Source: Rhynchopus sp. YZ270_cl-10 (Eukaryota > Euglenozoa > Diplonemea > Diplonemida > Diplonemidae). From it: a stretch of DNA of 64,000 nt. A model generated the notes under the pieces. That model was not told where the DNA came from. It made no database searches and saw only the letters and a list, made by a program, of their open reading frames with translations. Within the stretch, counting starts at the first letter, position 1; each line of letters starts with the position of its first letter. Of the stretch, positions 62,353 through 64,000 are shown piece after piece. Both the position numbers and the translations under genes were made by a program. Location: the NCBI GenBank assembly GCA_964035575.1, contig OZ037861.1, positions 806,001 through 870,000 of the forward strand, in the 5' to 3' direction.

Positions 62353-62497
62353 AAGGTGACTAAGTACCGAGGCTTATCGATTCATCTTATAAACTTCAAC
62401 CAACGTTCTCTCCCTCCCTCCCTCCCTCCCCCTCCCCTTTTGGTACACTGTCACAAGAGGGCTTTGTATTTCAACCTCCCCCCATTTTTTTTTCCAG
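62353..62497 (+). promoter_or_regulatory. Motif A + motif B + acceptor, downstream copy
   Basis: AAGGTGACTAAG pairs with CTTATC and TCATCTT, then ATAAACTTC, a (TCCC)n tract, motif B (ACTGTCACAAGAGGGC, TTTGTATTTCAAC; 62443-62474) and TTTTTTTTTCCAG ending at 62497. Same order as at 35495. Confidence 0.55.
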
Positions 62498-64000
62498 TGC
62501 CCACATCCGTTGATGAAGGGGGTTTTTGCACTGTTTCAAATTTCTCTTTGTCTTCCTTCGAAGCGAACTGTATCTTTTTTTTTTCTCTCTTTTTTGTGAC
62601 ATACGCCTTGTCACATTGTGTAAAATATACCTTGTCACATTGTTTGTTTCTTCCGGTTTCTTTTTTGGCATTTGTACGGTCCCTTCAAGAGCTCCAAGAA
62701 AATGGAGTCGACGGGACTACAAGAGGAAAGTTGCCCCTTCCTAAAGAGCAGCATATTTTTCTCTTTTCAAAAAAAAAAAAACAAAAATGATCGGAAACAT
62801 TATTGCAGGCAAATATGTTGCATGAACCCTATTTCTGTGGCTGAACTGGGAGAGGGTGTGTGCAAAGTACGCAAGAAAGTGCTTCACCCCAATTTCCCTT
62901 ATCCTCTTATCCTCCGCTCTCCGCACGATAGTTAGTGTACTGCACTTTTTATCGTGTCAAAAGCTGAGGGCAGAAAATAGCCATCCACGCAACAGATTTT
63001 GCCCGCGTACCTTTTTTTCTTTACTCCCATACTCCCCCGTCTCCTGTGAAGCGGTACCTCTTCTTTGTCTTTATTTGCTCTCAACTTACAAAGTTACTAC
63101 AATGAATTACAATACAGAGTAGCAAGAAATAAAAAAACAATGTATCGTGGAGCACACTCTAGGGTGGCTACACTAATACAACCAAGTTTTCAAAAAACAA
63201 AAAAAAAAACAAACTTTCAAAACCCCCCCCCCCCCTTCCATTCGCTCTCTTTTAAAGATCCTGTGAAGAGAAAGTGGAGCTTGCTACTGTTGGCAACACA
63301 ACCCGAGGCAAACTACACTACTCCAAAAATTTTTTTCGAGAGAAAAAAAAAAAAAAATAGTGGCTGCTATCGTGCTATAGTAGTCCGTAGACAACATTTT
63401 TTCTCATGACAGGATTGACGAAATATTTTTTGTTTTGGTGTTCGTGAATTTTACCCCCCCAAAAAAAAAGCAGCGAAGGGTGCTGCGAAAATGGGGGGAG
63501 GGGTCAGGAACACCAACCTCATGTTTTTTTTAAAATGAATCTTCAATTTGATGCTGTGTGCTGCAGCAGAACCCGTCTTAGGACGATACAACAATAAAAT
63601 AGTGGAGCTCATCCTCTGGTGTCTAGCACTGAACACAACCAACTTTTTCAAAAAAAGGTAGCCCCTCCCTGTATTCACTCCCCAAAAACAACAAAATGAA
63701 ATCACCGAATAAGATCGGAAAAACGTTCAAAAAAAGACAACCATTTCTTTTTGAAGTCAGACCCTGATCCCATTTTTTCCCCCTCTCCCCTCTTTCGTAC
63801 CCCCTCCCCCTCAAGCCAAAAGCAATACAGAGAGAACCAACCAATCTTTTTACCACCCCCTTTTTTTTTTTCATTAGACCCCCCACACGAAAATGGAGTT
63901 GGTACGTTAATATTTGTTGTATTTTCCGTTCCTTTGATCTCTCTTTTATCAAAATACACACCCCCCCTTTTTTTTGTAAATTTTTTGTTGTCTCTAAAAT
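62498..64000. other. 3' spacer with motifs D and E
   Basis: AT-rich with homopolymers. Motif D at 63147-63200 and 63598-63655, motif E at 63273-63330. A hairpin-forming TTGTCACATTGTGTAAAATA repeat (ACCTTGTCACATTG twice) lies at about 62605-62645. At 63893 ATGGAGTTG is followed by GTACGT, which could be a first short exon with a donor, but too little follows to judge. No gene supported. Confidence 0.4.
63273..63330. repeat. Motif E copy 3
   Basis: AGTGGAGCTTGCTACTGTTG then GCAACACAACCCGAGGCAAA then CTACACTACTCC; the ends GTGGAG and CTACTCC can partly pair. Confidence 0.4.

Noticed and set aside
63893-63910. ATGGAGTTG|GTACGT as a first exon at the window end
   Set aside because: Nine coding bases cannot support a gene and the downstream exon is outside the window.
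1-64000. tRNA, rRNA or CRISPR arrays
   Set aside because: No cloverleaf with consistent A/B boxes, no rRNA-like block and no spaced identical repeats of CRISPR type were found; the regular repeats are minisatellites or transposon arms.

Overview
The window reads as nuclear DNA of a single-celled eukaryote (protist) that I cannot place to lineage. Reasons: two GT-AG introns that can be read directly (55 and 246 nt), a Ubc6-type tail-anchored E2 enzyme, pyrimidine tracts ending in CAG just before many start codons, and long repeat-rich spacers. Every gene I can support lies on the + strand over 64 kb. That fits polycistronic or unidirectional gene order (known from euglenozoans and dinoflagellates), but no spliced leader is visible, so this stays open.

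Layout. 1-8.5 kb: the 3' end of an unknown gene, a repeat-filled gap, a broken ADP-ribosyltransferase/P-loop/WD40 gene, a deleted relic of a transporter gene and the intact MFS transporter. 9.9-14.5 kb: a ubiquitin-like (UBL)-ankyrin gene with a C2H2 finger, and an unknown gene. 14.7-27 kb: an array of three UBL-LRR genes with C-terminal membrane anchors. The middle copy carries two retroposon insertions, and the spacers hold nested transposons and a small zinc-binding protein gene with an intron. 27.6-30.1 kb: a membrane protein with PDZ-like segments and a zinc finger. 30.4-36 kb: mobile elements and hairpins, including a foldback element with 31-bp repeats. 36.2-40.1 kb: a UBL-DUF4116 gene and the Ubc6-like E2. 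42.8-58.9 kb: ten tandem UBL-WD40 genes, including an apparently perfect 3,959-bp tandem duplication. 59.6-60.8 kb: a secreted Notum/pectin-acetylesterase-family hydrolase. 60.8-64 kb: a hAT-like element and short dispersed motifs.

The main theme is one N-terminal UBL domain joined to four kinds of recognition repeat (ankyrin, BspA-type LRR, DUF4116, WD40). Several are in recent tandem arrays, and the WD40 copies differ mainly at a few loop positions of an otherwise nearly constant propeller. I infer a family of variable binding proteins coupled to ubiquitin/proteasome machinery, possibly for recognition or defence. The second theme is small noncoding elements: a recurrent hairpin plus branch-point-like motif before splice acceptors, a second motif found inside a real intron, and several TIR, foldback and retroposon families with visible target-site duplications.
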